From Candidatus Woesearchaeota archaeon (GTDB lineage Archaea; Nanobdellota; Nanobdellia; Woesearchaeales; UBA12501), in the NCBI GenBank assembly GCA_014729495.1, contig WJJV01000006.1:1-38636 (forward strand): 38,636 nucleotides of DNA. The letters run 5' to 3'. This document shows, piece after piece, positions 13,288 to 20,834 of this stretch. How positions within the stretch are numbered: the stretch's first letter is position 1; each line of letters begins with the position of its first letter. Below the pieces are notes generated by a model. The model was not told the origin of the DNA and searched no databases. It saw only the letters and a program-made list of their open reading frames with translations. Made by a program: the position numbers and the translations under genes.

Positions 13288-13971
13288 ATGAACAAGGAAA
13301 TGCAGAGATTCTTGGCAGCAATCAAGAAGGAAAAGGACAGGCATATAATGATGGTCCTTTCTGAAGCAGAGAAAGATGAATCAGGAGCACTTAGATTCAG
13401 CACTGCGATACCCCTATCAGGAAAGCTCAAATCCTACAAGAGGACTTCAGATGGAGGGATGCTTTCAGTCAAGCCGGATTATGGACCGCCTTTTGCACAT
13501 GGGACTCCTGCCTATGCATTCAAGACAAATAATATCGCGAGCATATTGTATGATCCTGTTGACACAGGAGATGAAGATGCGCTCAAAAGGTTTCTTGATG
13601 AAATATTCATAGATAGTGACAGGGAAAGATATTCTATAATGATGCACTCCATGTATATTGAGGGAAAACCAGAGAAAAAGAATGGAAGCATGCTCAGGCT
13701 CTCGAACGCAGTGCTTGTTGACTATTCTGAGATAGAAGAGGAATGCATGATGTGCGATGAAGACTGCACTGGAGAGTGCGATCTTCAGCCAGAAATGATG
13801 CTTTCAAGGCAGGCAATAGTCAGTCTGCCTCTTGTAGTGAATGACACTGCTGCAGAAATGAAATACTCTGATATCGCCAAAGCACTTCTTCCATATGAAA
13901 GAGCTGAGTGTATGATCAGAGAGCTGAAATTAGAGAAAACAAGCCATCTTAAGCTGGTTCCTGATCAATGA
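13288..13971 (+). CDS. hypothetical protein with a Cys cluster
   Basis: A 227-residue soluble protein of unknown function. The N-terminal 60 residues are charged and predicted helix plus strand. Residues about 150-175 contain ECMMCDEDCTGECDLQ, four Cys in C-x2-C-x3-C-x3-C spacing, suited to a metal site or iron-sulfur cluster. No signal peptide or membrane segment is seen. The start is set by the TATA spacing. It lies about 100 bp after the helicase gene and 49 bp before a PHP gene that has its own promoter, so it is probably monocistronic. Confidence 0.7.
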   Translation: MNKEMQRFLAAIKKEKDRHIMMVLSEAEKDESGALRFSTAIPLSGKLKSYKRTSDGGMLSVKPDYGPPFAHGTPAYAFKTNNIASILYDPVDTGDEDALKRFLDEIFIDSDRERYSIMMHSMYIEGKPEKKNGSMLRLSNAVLVDYSEIEEECMMCDEDCTGECDLQPEMMLSRQAIVSLPLVVNDTAAEMKYSDIAKALLPYERAECMIRELKLEKTSHLKLVPDQ

Positions 13972-13984
13972 ACATCAGAACAGC

Positions 13985-13995
13985 AATATTTATAA
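13985..13995 (+). promoter_or_regulatory. TATA box of the PHP gene at 14021
   Basis: AATATTTATAA is centred about 31 bp before the ATG, and no ribosome site is present. Confidence 0.6.
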
Positions 13996-14020
13996 ACCCA
14001 AATCTCAGGACAATATCAGA

Positions 14021-14905
14021 ATGATAGAAAAAGTCCACTTCGGCAAGCCGCAGCTGAAGAAGATAAAAGAAGAAGGCTTTTTTCTCGCAGATATGCACTT
14101 CCATTCAAAATATTCTGACACTTATACAAGGCCCAGATCAATAGTCAAGAGAGCTGCAAAGCTCGGCATTGGAGTGGCCATAACAGACCATAACCACATA
14201 GGAGGATATGTTGAGGCTGCTAAAGAGAAGAACAGCAATGTTCCGCTGATACCTGGAATCGAGATCTCAACAAAACAAGGACCGCACCTTCTGGCATATT
14301 TCTATACTTTTAAAGACATGGAACAATTCTATGAAAAGCATCTAAAAGACAAGAAAGGAAAGAACCCCTACATGGCAACCAGGATGAAAGCAGAAGAGGT
14401 TGTGGAATTATGCAAGGATTACAATGGGATTGTGTCCGCAGCCCATCCAAAAGCAATGACTCTTTGGGATGTGCAGAGAAAGATAGCTGCAGGAAAGATA
14501 GATGACAGCATCATGAAAGGCCTTGATTGCGCTGAAGTTCTCTGCGGACTGATACTCAGGAAGATGAACCTGAGGGCATTGTCATGGGCAGAAGAGAAGA
14601 CACTGGGCATAACAGGAGGTTCTGACGGCCACACACTCATAAAGCTGGGATCTGTTGTCACATACGCCAAAGCAGACAATGTAGGATCATTCCTTGACTC
14701 ACTCAGAAAGAAGAAAAGCTATGTATCAGGTATCGAGACCAGGATGCTTCCAAGGGCATTGTCATACTCCAAAGCAATAACAAAACATTCAAGGTATGTG
14801 GGTCCTTCTGTCATGATACACTACAAGCTTGGTCTGAGGGACGGCTTCAACAATATAAAAGATAAGCTGAGCAGCAGAAGGCAGAGGCTTAAAATAAGAA
14901 AATGA
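14021..14905 (+). CDS. PHP-domain phosphoesterase
   Basis: A 294-residue PHP-fold hydrolase. Motifs: DMHFHSKYSDTYTRP (His26 and His28), ITDHNHIGG, PGIEIST, SAAHPKA and GGSDGHT. All the usual metal ligands of the TrpH/RNase AM-like PHP branch are present. That branch includes enzymes that remove 3',5'-bisphosphates or act as 5'-3' nucleases, but the substrate here is unknown. The C-terminal 60 residues are basic (RRQRLKIRK at the end), suggesting nucleic-acid contact. It is not closely similar to the PHP protein at 10756. Confidence 0.85.
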   Translation: MIEKVHFGKPQLKKIKEEGFFLADMHFHSKYSDTYTRPRSIVKRAAKLGIGVAITDHNHIGGYVEAAKEKNSNVPLIPGIEISTKQGPHLLAYFYTFKDMEQFYEKHLKDKKGKNPYMATRMKAEEVVELCKDYNGIVSAAHPKAMTLWDVQRKIAAGKIDDSIMKGLDCAEVLCGLILRKMNLRALSWAEEKTLGITGGSDGHTLIKLGSVVTYAKADNVGSFLDSLRKKKSYVSGIETRMLPRALSYSKAITKHSRYVGPSVMIHYKLGLRDGFNNIKDKLSSRRQRLKIRK

Positions 14906-14953
14906 ATCCGATTTCTTTTTAAACAGAGAATTATTACTTATGCGCAATAACCT

Positions 14954-15025
14954 GCCCCTTTAGTATAATGGATAGTACACCTGGTTGCGGTCCAGGAGAT
15001 CGGGGTTCAATCCCTCGGAGGGGCG
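14954..15025 (+). tRNA. tRNA-Arg(GCG), no intron
   Basis: Acceptor GCCCCTT pairs with GAGGGGC (last pair wobble), discriminator G. Anticodon stem CCTGG/CCAGG encloses TTGCGGT, anticodon GCG. T-arm is CGGGG-TTCAATC-CCTCG. It is the only intron-free tRNA of the six in this window. Its 3' end is duplicated 114 bp downstream. Confidence 0.92.
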
Positions 15026-15118
15026 TTATTTTAGTTGATTGTTACAGGTTTATTCTTATTTCGTGGGGCCGAGCAAAGCGAGCGCCCCACATGACTGCTT
15101 CCGAGGGTAGCAACGCTC

Positions 15119-15141
15119 GTTCAATCCCTCGGAGGGGCGTT
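15119..15141 (+). repeat. duplicated 3' end of tRNA-Arg (attachment-site-like)
   Basis: These 23 bases repeat exactly 15005-15027, that is the T loop, T stem, acceptor strand and two flanking bases of tRNA-Arg. A duplicated tRNA 3' end is the usual trace of integrase-mediated insertion. The intervening 91 bp hold no gene, only a TGGGGC/GCCCCA hairpin, so at most a remnant is left. Confidence 0.75.
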
Positions 15142-15192
15142 GAGTTTGTTTTATAGTATTTTATATATCTTAAATGAGTTATGAGAATTAAT

Positions 15193-15480
15193 CCTTGCCT
15201 CTCAGGCAAGCGCTGCAAATCCGACCGCGGAGAGGTGGCGCAGGATATTAGTTTATTTTCTCGCAACTTTTTCCTAGCCTCGCCAAAAAGACTCTGCTAA
15301 TCTGATATTGGCGAGGTGGCAAATGCTTTTAGTCTATTTTCTTGCAAATTAATCCTAGCCTCTCCGATAAGATGCTGCTAATGCTATGTTGGCGAGGTGG
15401 CGAAAGTTTTAGGGAATTGTCTTAAGGTTTCTTCCTAGCCTCGCTGACAAGCGCTGCAAATCTGACCACAGCGAGGTGGC
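15193..15480 (+). repeat. left cluster: four stem-loop repeats at 80-bp period
   Basis: Copies lie at 15193-15239, 15273-15320, 15354-15401 and 15434-15480. Each is 47-48 bases, opening CCTAGCCTC (CCTTGCCTC in the first) and closing GAGGTGGC. Spacers are 32-33 bases and are themselves alike (TTTTAGTCTATTTTC type). The terminal arms pair: CCTCGCTG/CAGCGAGG in copy 4, CCTCGCCAA/TTGGCGAGG in copy 2, CCTCTC/GAGAGG in copy 1. The centre holds a conserved GCTGC. Six more copies occur in the opposite orientation at 23544-23995. No open frame spans them. Confidence 0.88.
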
Positions 15481-15636
15481 GCATTCTTTTAGCTTTAGCC
15501 AGGCAGCAAAAGTTGAGGCAGCAACATAACTTTTTTGAGGCAACAACAAGGGATGAATACTGAGTGTAGATGAAAAATCCGCTACGCAAGTCCTGATTTT
15601 TCCTTTACGAATAAGGCAGACCTGAAGGGGCAGACC

Positions 15637-15880
15637 GTGTACGAATCCAATGTTGTTGCTGCTGCCGTAAAGATAGAAAATTTCCTTCTTGACAGTGTAC
15701 GAATCCAATGTTGTTGTTACAAATGCGAAGCTTTTGTAACTAAGAAAATGCAAAGCATTTTCTGTTGCTGCCCTATAACCCCTAAGTTATTCTTGACAGT
15801 GTATTAATCCATTATTGTTGCTGGCGACATAAATAGAATATTGCCTTATCTATCGTTGTTCTTACAAATGCAAAGCATTT
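15637..15880 (+). repeat. 58-bp tandem units with an inserted hairpin, left set
   Basis: Units begin GTGTACGAATCCAATGTTGT at 15637 and 15695, and a diverged unit (GTGTATTAATCC) begins at 15799. Spacing is 58 bp and then 104 bp. The 46-bp difference corresponds to an inserted double hairpin (TTACAAATGCGAAGCTTTTGTAA, and GAAAATGC/GCATTTTC). Matching units in reverse orientation are at 23196-23364. The remaining gene-free DNA from 15026 to 16020 holds GGCAACAAC-type fragments of the same family and the promoter of the ligase gene. Confidence 0.7.
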
Positions 15881-15990
15881 GAAGTGACACGTGAGCTAAG
15901 AGGGGCTTCACTTTGCTCAGCCCTCGGCTGATATCAGTTATTCAGAGGGCTTTTGACTGAAATGATATAAGCCTTATTACAACCTCAAAC

Positions 15991-15999
15991 TTTATATAT
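15991..15999 (+). promoter_or_regulatory. TATA box of the DNA ligase gene
   Basis: TTTATATAT is centred 26 bp before the ATG at 16021, giving a leaderless transcript. Confidence 0.7.
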
Positions 16000-16020
16000 C
16001 AAGATTAATGGACATATGCT

Positions 16021-18810
16021 ATGGAATACTCAGAGCTTGCAAAAGTCTATGAACAGCTTGAGTCAACCACAAAAAGGCTTGAGAAAACATGGATAATATC
16101 AGGATTTCTGAAGAAAGCTGTTAAGAGCAGCTCAGGCACTGACAAGAATGAGATTTACATGTTGAGCATGCTGCTGCAGGGAAGGGTTTTTCCCCCATGG
16201 GATGAGCGCAGGCTTGGTGTTGCTGCAAGGATGATAATCAAGGCAGTGAGCGTTGCCACTGGAGCAGATGCTTCTGGAATAGAATCAGAATGGAAGGACA
16301 TAGGAGATATAGGAAAGGTTGCAGAGAAACTAGTCAGCTCCAAAAGGCAGACCACACTTTTCTCCCAGGCGCTCAGTGTTGAGAAGGTATTCAGCAATCT
16401 TCAGAAGCTGCCATCTCTTGAAGGCCAGGGCTCTGTTGACCAGAAGATACAGCTGATAGCAGAGCTTCTTACAAGTGCTGAACCTATTGAAGCAAGGTAT
16501 ATTGTGCGTACAGTCCTTGAGGATCTCAGGGTTGGGGTTGCTGACGGCACACTGAGGGATGCGATTGTCTGGGCTTTCTTCAGCGACAGCATCAGCATAA
16601 ACTATGATGAGGAAAAGAAGACAATCAACCCTGATGACAGGGAGGAATACAACAAGTATGTGGATGCTGTGCAGTCTGCTTATGATGTCTGCAATGACTT
16701 CTCAAGAGTCATAGAATCAGCAAGGTCTGGAGGGCTTGAGGCTATCAGGAAGATAGGCCTTGATGTGGGAAAGCCAATAAAAGTCATGCTCTACCAGAAG
16801 GCCACAGGAATAGAGAATGCATTTGAGAGAGTGGGAAAGCCTGCTGCATTCGAGTACAAATACGATGGATTCCGATGCATTACAGGACATACTCCAATAT
16901 ATGTCTACAAAAAAGGATTGATATCTGTTAAAGACGTCAAAAAAGAGGATCTTGTTTTGTCTCATAAGGGATATTTCAGGAGAGTTGAAGCAGTAAATAA
17001 AAGAAGAATAGACAAAAAAGAAAGATTATTTAAGATTCAATCTTTCCTTGGGAATCAATTTAGGATATCAGAGGGCCATAAGATTCTTGTAGAAAGGCAC
17101 GGAAAGGTTAGGTGGGTTAACTCTGAGAGTCTTACCAGAACTGATCATGTTGTATTTCCAATACCAAGATTCAGGATCAAAGACCAGCCTGCTGAGAAAG
17201 AGCTTGTTCTCAAGAATGCTTCCAATTATTCAAAATCAATCAAGATTTCCAATGACTTCTTTAGGTTCCTGGGATACTGGATTGGCGATGGGTTCACAAA
17301 TGACTACCACAATACAGAAAGAGTTGGTTTAGTCTTCAATAAGAACGATAAGAATAAGATCAATAAGTATTCCAATATAATCCAAAGAGATATCAAGATA
17401 GACAGGATAACCCAAAGCAGACAGAGAGGCATGATATCCCTTTATTGGAGGGATAAACCTTTAAGAATATGGCTTTCCACTAATTTCCGGAGGGAATGGA
17501 AAGGTAAAATGATTCCAGATTGGTTTTATAATATCTCCAAATCCCAGTTTCTGGCCTTTCTTGAGGGGTGGACTGAATCTGATGGCCATACAGATTCAGC
17601 CGGAAGAACTTCAATAACAACTAAAGAGAGAGATCTTGCAATGTTTGCTCAACTGATCGGGTTGAAGCAGGGTATCATAATTGCACTAAAAAAAATAAGG
17701 ATTTATGGAAAGACATACTATAAGCTGATTATTTTAAAGTCAGAGAAGCATTATAAACTCAGAAGCGATTATCTAGCTGTTAAAATATTAAAATATGAAG
17801 AAATCAAGTATCCTGATCCAAGGACAATGCTTTATAATATCCAGGTTAAAGGTGATAAGAGTTACTGTACAACTCTTCTTTCTCTTCATAACTGCCAGAT
17901 ACACAAAAACAACCCTGAAATAAAGATTTACACAAGAAGGCTGGAGGATGTGACAAAGCAGTTTCCTGAAGTAAAGAAGTATGTTGAGGAGAATATAAAA
18001 GGAGAGGGATTCATCCTGGACTCAGAGGCTGTGGGTTATGATCCCAAGACAGGAGAGTATCTTCCTTTCCAGAGCATAAGCCAGAGGATAAAGAGAAAGC
18101 ATAACATAGATGAGATGGCAGGAAAGTACCCTGTTGAGCTAAACATATTTGATGTTGTCAGCTATGAAGGAAAGAACATGATGAAAGAACCTTTCAGGAA
18201 GAGAAGAGAGCTTATAGAGAGCATAGTGACAGAAGAGCCTAAAAAGATTGTGCTGGCAAAGCAGATAATAACAGACGACCCTGAAGAGGCAGAGAGGTTC
18301 TATAAGGAAAGCCTGAACGCCGGAGAGGAAGGAGTCATGGCAAAGAATCTTGATGGAGCCTACAAGCCAGGAAGCAGGGTGGGCTTTGGTGTCAAGATAA
18401 AGCCGGTCATGGAGACCCTTGACCTGACTATTGTAGGAGCAGAATGGGGAACTGGCAAGAGAAGCGGATGGCTGAGCTCATTTGTCCTGGCATGCAGGGA
18501 TGACTCAGGAGAGTTCTTTGAGATAGGCAAGGTAGGCACAGGCATAAAGGAGCTTGAAGGAACAGGAGTGACATTTGATTACCTCACTGAACTGCTCAAG
18601 CCATTGGTAATTGATGAGAAAGGCAGGCAGGTAAGGATAAAACCTTCTGTTGTTGTTGAGATAAACTATGAGGAGATCCAGAAATCACCTACATACTCAT
18701 CAGGATTTGCGCTGAGATTCCCCAGGCTGATAAAGCTCAGGGAAGACAGAGGGCCTGAGGATGTGTCATCAATCTCTTTCATTGAAGAGCTGTATTATGG
18801 CCAGAAATGA
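16021..18810 (+). CDS. lig: ATP-dependent DNA ligase, intein-containing precursor
   Basis: A 929-residue precursor. The ligase extein is 590 residues, the usual archaeal length. It has an N-terminal DNA-binding domain (about 1-230), the adenylation domain with active-site motif EYKYDGFR (Lys280 receives AMP), DSEAVGYDP, and the C-terminal OB domain (GEEGVMAKNLDG, VGFGVKIKP). It seals nicks in replication and repair. An intein of 339 residues (286-624) sits directly after Arg285 of motif I, so the ligase is inactive until splicing. Ligase resumes with CQIHKNN. The gene is monocistronic, with a leaderless promoter. It lies inside the segment bracketed by inverted repeat clusters. Confidence 0.95.
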   Translation: MEYSELAKVYEQLESTTKRLEKTWIISGFLKKAVKSSSGTDKNEIYMLSMLLQGRVFPPWDERRLGVAARMIIKAVSVATGADASGIESEWKDIGDIGKVAEKLVSSKRQTTLFSQALSVEKVFSNLQKLPSLEGQGSVDQKIQLIAELLTSAEPIEARYIVRTVLEDLRVGVADGTLRDAIVWAFFSDSISINYDEEKKTINPDDREEYNKYVDAVQSAYDVCNDFSRVIESARSGGLEAIRKIGLDVGKPIKVMLYQKATGIENAFERVGKPAAFEYKYDGFRCITGHTPIYVYKKGLISVKDVKKEDLVLSHKGYFRRVEAVNKRRIDKKERLFKIQSFLGNQFRISEGHKILVERHGKVRWVNSESLTRTDHVVFPIPRFRIKDQPAEKELVLKNASNYSKSIKISNDFFRFLGYWIGDGFTNDYHNTERVGLVFNKNDKNKINKYSNIIQRDIKIDRITQSRQRGMISLYWRDKPLRIWLSTNFRREWKGKMIPDWFYNISKSQFLAFLEGWTESDGHTDSAGRTSITTKERDLAMFAQLIGLKQGIIIALKKIRIYGKTYYKLIILKSEKHYKLRSDYLAVKILKYEEIKYPDPRTMLYNIQVKGDKSYCTTLLSLHNCQIHKNNPEIKIYTRRLEDVTKQFPEVKKYVEENIKGEGFILDSEAVGYDPKTGEYLPFQSISQRIKRKHNIDEMAGKYPVELNIFDVVSYEGKNMMKEPFRKRRELIESIVTEEPKKIVLAKQIITDDPEEAERFYKESLNAGEEGVMAKNLDGAYKPGSRVGFGVKIKPVMETLDLTIVGAEWGTGKRSGWLSSFVLACRDDSGEFFEIGKVGTGIKELEGTGVTFDYLTELLKPLVIDEKGRQVRIKPSVVVEINYEEIQKSPTYSSGFALRFPRLIKLREDRGPEDVSSISFIEELYYGQK
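16876..17892 (+). mobile_element. intein with LAGLIDADG endonuclease, inserted in ligase motif I
   Basis: It encodes a 339-residue self-splicing protein element. Block A is CITGHTPIYVYKKG with Cys1; block B is SEGHKILV (His after Gly). The endonuclease blocks are FFRFLGYWIGDGFT and FLAFLEGWTESDG. Block F/G ends LLSLHN, followed by Cys+1 of the ligase. Both splice-junction nucleophiles and the His-Asn end are intact, and both endonuclease motifs keep the acidic residue. It therefore looks active for splicing and possibly homing. The insertion between Arg and Cys of KYDGFR-C targets the most conserved part of the host enzyme. Confidence 0.93.
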
Positions 18811-18895
18811 CAGCTAATATTAAAGAGTGTAAGAAAGAGAAGTCAGAAAATAGAGATCAGAAAGAATAAATGAGAAAAAAATAATAAAATAAGGC

Positions 18896-19429
18896 CTAAT
18901 CATAGGAAGGCCTTGCAATGTAGTTCTTTGAGTCCTCTCCAAGCAATGCGTCATTCTCAAGCCCATCCCTCAGTGTTGCCTTTATGGCATTGGGCTCGTG
19001 CAGGGATGATACTTTAAGGTTGATATCCTCTGTCTTGATCATCTTGTATCCTGCAGGAAGCTCATCATACTCAAACCTCTTGATGTTCGCATCGCTTGCT
19101 CCGCCAACATAAGCTATCACTACAGGCTTGACAGGATCGTCACCAAAGTTCCTCATGTCAAATGTCATTGACTTTACAATGCCCTCATCATCTGGATCAA
19201 TCCTGTACCTCAGAGTTATAGGATTGCCAAGGTCAGAAGGAAGTATCTCATAAGTGTCTGCAGGGAGTTCAGGCTCATCTTCCTCAACATCCGGCTCTGG
19301 TGAGACATCTACCTCAGTATCAGGTGCAGGTGAGCTTACTTCTGGAACAGGCTCCTCACTCTGACTGCATGCAGCTGTAAGAAATAGAATTGCAAGAACA
19401 ACTGTAAATATTGCTATTTTTCTCATCAA
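18896..19429 (-). CDS. putative lipoprotein
   Basis: A 177-residue exported protein. The N-terminus (MMRKIAIFTVVLAILFLTAACSQ) ends in a lipobox-like LTAAC, with Cys21 as the probable lipid-modified residue. A Pro/Glu/Asp-rich spacer (about 22-58) is followed by a beta-rich domain of about 115 residues (ITLRYRIDPDDEGIVKSMTF), which looks like an Ig-type fold. The function is unknown. It converges on the ligase gene; the 85 bp between them are AT-rich with no further features. Confidence 0.75.
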   Translation of the reverse strand: MMRKIAIFTVVLAILFLTAACSQSEEPVPEVSSPAPDTEVDVSPEPDVEEDEPELPADTYEILPSDLGNPITLRYRIDPDDEGIVKSMTFDMRNFGDDPVKPVVIAYVGGASDANIKRFEYDELPAGYKMIKTEDINLKVSSLHEPNAIKATLRDGLENDALLGEDSKNYIARPSYD

Positions 19430-19511
19430 ATCACCCCAATCTCAGCTTTTATTGATATAATCTGCTTATGGATATGCTGAATACCTCATATTTATAAATG
19501 TATTCATCAAA

Positions 19512-19522
19512 AACTATTTAAA
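19512..19522 (+). promoter_or_regulatory. TATA box of the nitroreductase gene
   Basis: AACTATTTAAA is centred about 28 bp before the ATG at 19545. Confidence 0.55.
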
Positions 19523-19544
19523 TGAGAGTTCATAATTATATATC

Positions 19545-20243
19545 ATGAGCCATGTTCTGGAGACAGCAAAAAAGAGGAGGAGCATAAGGAAATACCTTGA
19601 CATACCTGTTGAGTGGGACAAGGTAGTGCAGATTCTTGATGCAGGCAGATATGCTCCTGCTGCAGGAAACCTCCAGTCATGGAAGATAGTGGTTGTGACT
19701 GATCCTGGCCAGAAAAGGCAGCTTGCTGAAGCATGCTTAAAGCAGTACTGGATAGAAGAGGCTTCAATAATTCTTGTGATATGCGCTAAAGAGGAGAGGA
19801 TGGTGAGCTATTATGGCGAGAGAGGCAGACAGTATCTTATTCAGGGTGTTGCTGCCATGGCAGAGAACATGCTGCTTACAGCCACTGATCTCGGAGTTGG
19901 TTCGTGCTGGGTAGGAGCATTTGATGAAGAGAAGGTCGCAGAGGCAGTTGGATGCCCATCAAGAGCCAGACCCCACATGCTTATTACACTGGGGTATTCT
20001 GATGAAGTCGTGCCTGTGCCTCCAAGAGAGACCTTTGAATCAAGAGTGTATCTTGGAAAGTACAATAACAGGGTCAAGAACTTCAACATAGTCCTTTGGG
20101 ACTGGAGCCTGCAGATGCAGGAGACTGCTCAGGAGAGCAAGGCCAAAGCCCAGAAGATGTGGAATAAGATGTCAGAGAAGATAAAGCATCATAAGGAGAA
20201 GATCAAGGAGAAGATGAAGAAGAAGGGTGTTGATACTAAGTGA
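19545..20243 (+). CDS. nitroreductase-family flavoprotein with basic C-terminal helix
   Basis: A 232-residue protein. Residues 1-170 form a nitroreductase domain, with the FMN phosphate-binding KKRRSIRKYLD, then AGRYAPAAGNLQSW and a C-terminal PHMLITLGYSDE. Family members use FMN and NAD(P)H to reduce nitro groups, quinones, flavins or other acceptors; the substrate is not predictable. The last 50 residues (ESKAKAQKMWNKMSEKIKHH onward) are a strongly basic, probably coiled-coil extension not usual for the family. It might mediate oligomerisation or membrane/nucleic-acid contact. It appears to be monocistronic. Confidence 0.87.
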   Translation: MSHVLETAKKRRSIRKYLDIPVEWDKVVQILDAGRYAPAAGNLQSWKIVVVTDPGQKRQLAEACLKQYWIEEASIILVICAKEERMVSYYGERGRQYLIQGVAAMAENMLLTATDLGVGSCWVGAFDEEKVAEAVGCPSRARPHMLITLGYSDEVVPVPPRETFESRVYLGKYNNRVKNFNIVLWDWSLQMQETAQESKAKAQKMWNKMSEKIKHHKEKIKEKMKKKGVDTK

Positions 20244-20315
20244 GCCTGGTAATGCTGGAGACTTTCCGGATTTTTATGGCAAATTCTTATTAAGGACTGA
20301 TTATGAATCTGTCTT

Positions 20316-20672
20316 ATGAACAGATGCATAATATGCAAAAGGAAGTTCATAAGGCCTGGAAGAACCAAATGCTGCACAAGAGTAGAATGCAGGATAAAAC
20401 TAAGCTATATAATGCTTGCGCAGAAAGGCTATGATCCTGTGATGTATTATGAGCAGATACTGCATTCAGGATATAAGGTAATATGCAAGAGATGTGATAA
20501 AGATTTTATTGCCAGATTCAAGAGAGATCTCTTCTTTCCAGTGTGCGAAGATTGTGAGATTCAAGAGAAGGAAATATTCTGGCCTTTGATTGATGAGATT
20601 AACAAAGAGGCTGTGGAAGAGGCCTCAGGGTATTTTCTGCCTTCATCAACATTTGATAGAATGAGTATATAA
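20316..20672 (+). CDS. zinc-finger-like protein
   Basis: A 118-residue protein with two Cys clusters. The first is RCIICKRKFIRPGRTKCCTRVEC (CxxC followed by CC and C). The second is VICKRCDKDFIARF with a later VCEDCEIQ. Each pair of CxxC knuckles could hold one zinc, suggesting a nucleic-acid-binding or ribosome-associated role. No family name is offered. It lies 72 bp after the nitroreductase gene and converges on ftsZ. Confidence 0.7.
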   Translation: MNRCIICKRKFIRPGRTKCCTRVECRIKLSYIMLAQKGYDPVMYYEQILHSGYKVICKRCDKDFIARFKRDLFFPVCEDCEIQEKEIFWPLIDEINKEAVEEASGYFLPSSTFDRMSI

Positions 20673-20698
20673 AAAAAAGAAAAAGCCCCCGAAGGGGC
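20671..20698 (-). terminator. hairpin plus T-run downstream of ftsZ
   Basis: On the minus strand GCCCC-TTCG-GGGGC is followed by TTTTTCTTTTTTTT. This is a stable tetraloop hairpin with a U-tract, 137 bp after the ftsZ stop, and a good terminator for that transcript. Confidence 0.65.
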
Positions 20699-20704
20699 AA
20701 ATGT

Positions 20705-20751
20705 TGCCTTCACCAATAAGTAGGTTTGGGGGTGGTTTAAAGATGAAGGCA
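20705..20751 (-). other. long-loop hairpin in the ftsZ 3' region
   Basis: TGCCTTCA at 20705-20712 pairs with TGAAGGCA at 20744-20751 across a 31-base loop that is G-rich on the plus strand (TTTGGGGGTGG). It lies between the ftsZ stop and the terminator hairpin, so it would be part of the ftsZ mRNA tail. Confidence 0.4.
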
Positions 20752-20834
20752 GAAACTCTGTGAAAATGAAAAATAATAAACTATCTGCCTCTTTTTCCCA
20801 GCACTATGCACTATCTGGATAACCAGCTGCCTGA

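Noticed and set aside
15193..15480. CRISPR array
   Set aside because: Repeats are 47-48 bases, not identical, and internally paired with variable stems. Spacers resemble each other instead of being unique, and no cas genes are present.
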